Below are positions 60,738 through 64,000 of a stretch of DNA of 64,000 bases, piece after piece. How positions within the stretch are numbered: the first letter of the stretch is position 1; each line of letters begins with the position of its first letter. The stretch covers positions 31,906 to 95,905 of the forward strand of contig CAJPVJ010000011.1 in the NCBI GenBank assembly GCA_905397405.1, given 5' to 3'. The position numbers and the translations under genes are program-made. The stretch comes from Oppiella nova (lineage: Eukaryota > Arthropoda > Arachnida > Sarcoptiformes > Oppiidae). The notes below the pieces were generated by a model that saw only the letters and a program-made list of their open reading frames with translations, did not search any database and was not told where the DNA came from.

Positions 60738-61460
60738 ATGAATCATTCAATCAAACAATGGCCTGAACAAGAACGTCCACGTGAAAGATTACTCTTACAA
60801 GGGGCGCACAGCTTATCTGATGCAGAATTACTTGCGATTTTTCTACGTTCAGGCTCAAAACAACACTCCGCTGTTGAATTAGCACGCTTGCTCATTCAAC
60901 ATTTTGGTCATTTAAATGCTGTATTTGATTCGTCTTTAGACGATTTAAAACAATTTCATGGCATTGGTGAAAGCAAGTATTCACAACTGATGGCGGTGAA
61001 AGAACTGGGGCGACGTTACTTGAAACATCAACTGAATCAAGGTTTAGACTTGAGTCGTTCTGATTTAATCCGAGATTATTTACGTTATGAATTGATCGGA
61101 GAATCTCAAGAAGTCTTTGCTGTACTGTGTTTAGACAGCCAGTTACGTAAATTAAGTTTTAAAAAACTATTTTATGGTTCAGTCAATTACTGCAATATTT
61201 CCATCAATCAATTATTACGATATGTCATACAAAAACATGCGACTTTTATCGTTATTGCCCATAATCACCCTAAAGGTTTTGCCAAGCCTTCACGTGAAGA
61301 TTACGATTTAACTCAAGAAATATTAAAAGCCTGTCAACTGCTTGAAATAGAATTATTGGATCATATGATCATTGCTGCTGAGCAAAGCTACTCCTTTGCT
61401 GAACACGGACTCATCAAACCCAAAACTTTCCCTACAAATGTGATTGACAAGCACCTTTGA
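60738..61460 (+). CDS. radC: RadC family protein
   Basis: JAMM/MPN-fold protein of unclear role, historically named for DNA repair but not required for it in E. coli. Seen: N-terminal helix-hairpin-helix part (LLAIFLRSGSKQHSAVELARLL, FHGIGESKYSQL) and the JAMM signature HNHPKGFAKPSREDYDLT. Length 240 fits. It ends 37 bases before the bestrophin ATG, suggesting cotranscription. Confidence 0.92.
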   Translation: MNHSIKQWPEQERPRERLLLQGAHSLSDAELLAIFLRSGSKQHSAVELARLLIQHFGHLNAVFDSSLDDLKQFHGIGESKYSQLMAVKELGRRYLKHQLNQGLDLSRSDLIRDYLRYELIGESQEVFAVLCLDSQLRKLSFKKLFYGSVNYCNISINQLLRYVIQKHATFIVIAHNHPKGFAKPSREDYDLTQEILKACQLLEIELLDHMIIAAEQSYSFAEHGLIKPKTFPTNVIDKHL

Positions 61461-61497
61461 AGCGGTGAAGATCACTAAAAAATATAGATTTAAAAGT

Positions 61498-62409
61498 ATG
61501 ATTGTCCGCGATCAAAACGATACCCTTAAAATATTACTCTCTTGGCGTGGTACGATTTTACCCAAAGTGCTGCCACCGCTTGGTTTTGTGATGCTGATTT
61601 CTGCAATTGTGGGTGGCATTGAGTATACCAATTTATATCGTTTTCCTGAATTACCCTTGGTTGGCTTTACCCTGATTGGTGTGGTGCTTTCTATTTTTCT
61701 AGGCTTTAAAAATACCGCCTGTTATGACCGTTGGTGGGAAGCGCGTAAACTTTGGGGAATGCTGATCGCCAATGCACGTCACTTTGACCGTGATTGTCGT
61801 ATATTCCCTCAAGGGCGTCGTGAACGGATCATTCAACATGTGATTGTATTTGCAAACTTATTAAGAGATCGTCTGAGGCATCAAACAGCAAATCCAGATG
61901 CGCTGGTGGAAACCAGTGGTATGAGTCAACAGGCACTGACACAGTTGTATCAACAAACCAATGCGCCGCAATACACGCTGAGTTTGATCCAATGGGAATT
62001 GATGCAAGCGCTCAAAGAAGGCGAAATTTCCGACATTATCTATACCCAATTAAATGAACATGTAAATGAGCTCAGTTTGGTACAAACCGGTTGTGACCGT
62101 ATTGCAACCACACCTTTGCCTTTTGCTTATTCAGTTTTATTAAATCGTACGGTCTATTTTTTCTGCTTTATGCTGCCCTTTAGCTTAGGTTCATTACTGG
62201 GTTTAGCAACACCTTTGCTGGTGGGTATTTTAGCCTATACTTTTCTGGGGCTAGATGCTTTAAGTACCGAGATAGAAGAACCTTTTGGTACGCAAAGTAA
62301 TGATTTACCTTTAGATTCAATGGTAAGAATGATTGAAATTGAATTATTGGGAACTCTAGGGAAACCGACTCCTCCACCGATTCAAGCCCATGATCACAAT
62401 TTACTTTAA
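61498..62409 (+). CDS. Bestrophin-family channel (YneE-like)
   Basis: 303 residues from the ATG at 61498 (a TTG at 61444 overlaps radC and is disfavoured). Seen: LLSWRGTILPKVLPPLGFVM, FLGFKNTACYDRWWEARKLWG, and SLGSLLGLATPLLVGILAYTFLGLDALSTEIEEPFG, the signature of the bestrophin/RFP-TM family with the neck FG region. It is expected to be a pentameric ion channel; the ion is unknown. Confidence 0.87.
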   Translation: MIVRDQNDTLKILLSWRGTILPKVLPPLGFVMLISAIVGGIEYTNLYRFPELPLVGFTLIGVVLSIFLGFKNTACYDRWWEARKLWGMLIANARHFDRDCRIFPQGRRERIIQHVIVFANLLRDRLRHQTANPDALVETSGMSQQALTQLYQQTNAPQYTLSLIQWELMQALKEGEISDIIYTQLNEHVNELSLVQTGCDRIATTPLPFAYSVLLNRTVYFFCFMLPFSLGSLLGLATPLLVGILAYTFLGLDALSTEIEEPFGTQSNDLPLDSMVRMIEIELLGTLGKPTPPPIQAHDHNLL

Positions 62410-62474
62410 TACATCAGTTTCTGATTTTATTGCCCTTTTTAAAGAGAAGTTAAAGTAAAGGCCGAGCACTGAAA

Positions 62475-62759
62475 ATGAAATATGTGGTTATCTTTAAGGC
62501 ACAGATCAATACGCTTGATCAACAGTATTTTCAAACTGCACAACTTTTACGAGAGAAAGCATTGAGCCAGTTTAACTGTCAAAAATTTGAGTCTCTTTGT
62601 GAAAATGATTTTGAAGTTGCGCTTTCTTATTGGAATACACTTGAAGATATCCAGGCTTGGCATAAAGATGCAGAACATCAGGCAGCTCAACGAATTGGTA
62701 AACAACAGTGGTATAAAAAATTTAGTGTTGAGATTTGCCAAATTCAAAAAAGCTATTAG
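62475..62759 (+). CDS. Antibiotic biosynthesis monooxygenase (ABM) domain protein
   Basis: 94 residues, one ferredoxin-like ABM fold: YVVIFKAQINTLDQQYFQTA at the start, ALSYWNTLEDIQAWHKDAEHQAAQ in the middle (the W..EDIQAW.....H pattern is typical) and KKFSVEICQI at the end. Despite the name, most of these have no known antibiotic role; it may act on quinones or heme. Gene lies 65 bases after bestrophin. Confidence 0.8.
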   Translation: MKYVVIFKAQINTLDQQYFQTAQLLREKALSQFNCQKFESLCENDFEVALSYWNTLEDIQAWHKDAEHQAAQRIGKQQWYKKFSVEICQIQKSY

Positions 62760-62846
62760 CACTAGATCACTTAAAAATCGGTCTATTTATGAAGGTAGAT
62801 ACTAAAAAATAGAATCAAGATAATCCCATTACATCTTGTTCAGTTT

Positions 62847-63728
62847 CTAGCGCACTTCAAATTCAGATTCAGCTGGATCAAAACGCCAAGTACGCACGAT
62901 CCGCAGTTCAGAAATATCTTTCATTTTTGAATCAAAACGTCCAAAAGGTGCACCTTTACGCACTGAGTTTTTGGCAGCTTCATCGAGGATTGAATGACCT
63001 GAGCTTTCAATCAATCGTATAGCACGAATCCCACCCTCATTATTGAGAATGACCATTAAACGGACCTCACCCGAAAGACGCTGCTGTTTGGCAAGATCTG
63101 GGTAATATCGGTTTCCATACATCTCAACTTTTTCACGAAATTTATCTAAATATCCAGCAGATGCATCTTGTTTGGCTTGAATACCATCTAAGGTTTTAAT
63201 TTTTTGTTGTTTACTAAAATTTTGTTGTTTCTGTAAATATTGAGCTTCTAGACTCGCCACCATTGCCGTTTTAGCTTGCATCTGGCTCTGCAACTCTTCC
63301 ATGGCCTTTTTGCGATCGTTCTGTTCCGCCTGCTTTTGCCAGCTAAGAACCGTCATTAATACTTTTTCTTCGAATTTCAATTCTCGTTTTTGCTGTATTT
63401 GCTCTAAAGCTTCGAGTTGCTGATCACCCGCACTCTTGTCTTCTGCTTGCGCTGGCATATCACTTGAAATACGATGCTCTTTACGGAATGTTCCAGAACC
63501 TTGCTGATTTGCTTGCGCTAAAAAGTCTGCATCTTTAATTTCATCTTCACTTGGGCGAATACTGATTGCGATTTCTTTTGTGCTGGTATTATTTTCTTGT
63601 GGCATTCCAAATTGAACAGATAAAAAAAGTACATGTGCAATGACAGCTGCAGAAACAGCTCCAACAAATAATGCGTCTTGCCACCAGTACTCAGAATGCT
63701 GTGTATTGGCAAATAATTTTTTTATCAT
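62847..63728 (-). CDS. TonB-family energy transducer
   Basis: 293 residues from the ATG at 63728 (a TTG at 63761 is possible). N-terminal transmembrane helix (ALFVGAVSAAVIAHVLFLSV), a long Gln/Glu/Lys-rich middle, probably coiled coil, and a C-terminal TonB domain with SGEVRLMVILNNEGGIRAIRLIESSGHSILDEAAK and RIVRTWRFDP. The usual Pro-rich periplasmic region is absent, as in many short TonB/TonB2-like proteins. ExbB/ExbD partners are not in the window. Divergent from the next gene. Confidence 0.85.
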   Translation of the reverse strand: MIKKLFANTQHSEYWWQDALFVGAVSAAVIAHVLFLSVQFGMPQENNTSTKEIAISIRPSEDEIKDADFLAQANQQGSGTFRKEHRISSDMPAQAEDKSAGDQQLEALEQIQQKRELKFEEKVLMTVLSWQKQAEQNDRKKAMEELQSQMQAKTAMVASLEAQYLQKQQNFSKQQKIKTLDGIQAKQDASAGYLDKFREKVEMYGNRYYPDLAKQQRLSGEVRLMVILNNEGGIRAIRLIESSGHSILDEAAKNSVRKGAPFGRFDSKMKDISELRIVRTWRFDPAESEFEVR

Positions 63729-63960
63729 GACATTAATCCGACAAAATTCCCCAATCGCCAAATTTAAAATTTATTAAAATAAGTTTAACTTTACATTATT
63801 CACAAACTTTGTGACTTATTTAGTAAAAGTAAAAACGTAATTTTAAAACACTCAAAATGGTGCAATGTTTTTTGTTAAACTGCAATCGTTAGACTTGTAT
63901 TTTTTTAATAATCGACAAGTTTATCGCCTTAAAAAATGATGATGATTTGGGACAATACTT

Positions 63961-64000
63961 ATGCCGACGCTACTTTCTAACATTGTTAAACGTATTCGAC
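63961..64000 (+). CDS. Start of an unidentified gene, truncated by window edge
   Basis: ATG followed by 12 further codons (MPTLLSNIVKRIR) open to the end. GGGA lies nine bases upstream. Divergent from the TonB-family gene. I do not recognise the product from so few residues. Confidence 0.5.
   Translation, partial: MPTLLSNIVKRIR

Overview
The window looks like a piece of an Acinetobacter chromosome. It is AT-rich, and its housekeeping blocks and protein sequences look Acinetobacter-like: rlmD/cysM next to a GacS/BarA hybrid kinase; rlmN-pilF-rodZ-ispG-hisS-yfgM-bamB-der; ilvI-ilvH-ilvC; leuS-lptE-holA; yibN-type rhodanese-grxC-secB. The genus call rests on recognition of protein sequences and synteny, not on a search. 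The species cannot be fixed. No tRNA, rRNA, CRISPR array, complete insertion sequence or prophage was seen.

Layout. 1-3.0 kb (minus): rlmD (cut by the window edge), a PolB-type 3'-5' exonuclease and cysM, divergent from the GacS-like kinase at 3.3-6.2 kb. 6.4-9.6 kb (plus): a crotonase, a beta-hydroxyacid dehydrogenase, a hydroxypyruvate-isomerase-like protein and rsfS. 9.6-11.9 kb (minus): an Amt-family ammonium transporter and a phosphopantetheinyl transferase. 12.0-20.8 kb (minus): the long envelope/translation block from rlmN to der, then ndk and iscX at 21-21.8 kb. 22-25.7 kb (minus): a PAP2 phosphatase, a GT4 glycosyltransferase and two exported proteins of unknown role. 25.8-29.1 kb (minus): the branched-chain amino-acid block. 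29.7-34.6 kb (plus): a DUF4124-like protein, leuS, lptE and holA. 34.7-39.5 kb (plus): a macA-macB-outer-membrane-factor export operon with a Fur-box-like palindrome upstream.

39.6-50.3 kb (minus) is the accessory highlight. It is a type VI secretion cargo module: vgrG, a DUF4123 adaptor, a 994-residue effector with a VasX-like layout (Cys-pair N-terminus, multi-helix C-terminus), and four related membrane proteins. Three of these are almost identical tandem copies whose differences are concentrated in the membrane segments. The genes overlap by 1 to 11 bases, with hairpins between the duplicates. These four are the best candidates for immunity proteins, and they look like a duplicated and diversifying array. 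No T6SS core gene and no PAAR gene lies in the window.

50.4-55.4 kb returns to core genes (fabI, a BI-1 family protein, orn, rsgA, rhodanese, grxC, secB). At 55.5 kb a membrane-hydrolase gene is split by a 265-267 bp MITE-like element with 13-14 bp inverted ends. 56.2-58.7 kb (minus) is a compact alkylation-response operon in which Ada is split: an AraC-methyltransferase protein without the N-terminal sensor domain, a 2OG-Fe(II) oxygenase, a small Ada-metal-domain-like protein lacking the acceptor-cysteine position, and AlkB. The window closes with a cytochrome b562, coaBC, radC, a bestrophin-like channel, an ABM-type monooxygenase-like protein, a TonB-family protein and the first codons of an unidentified gene.
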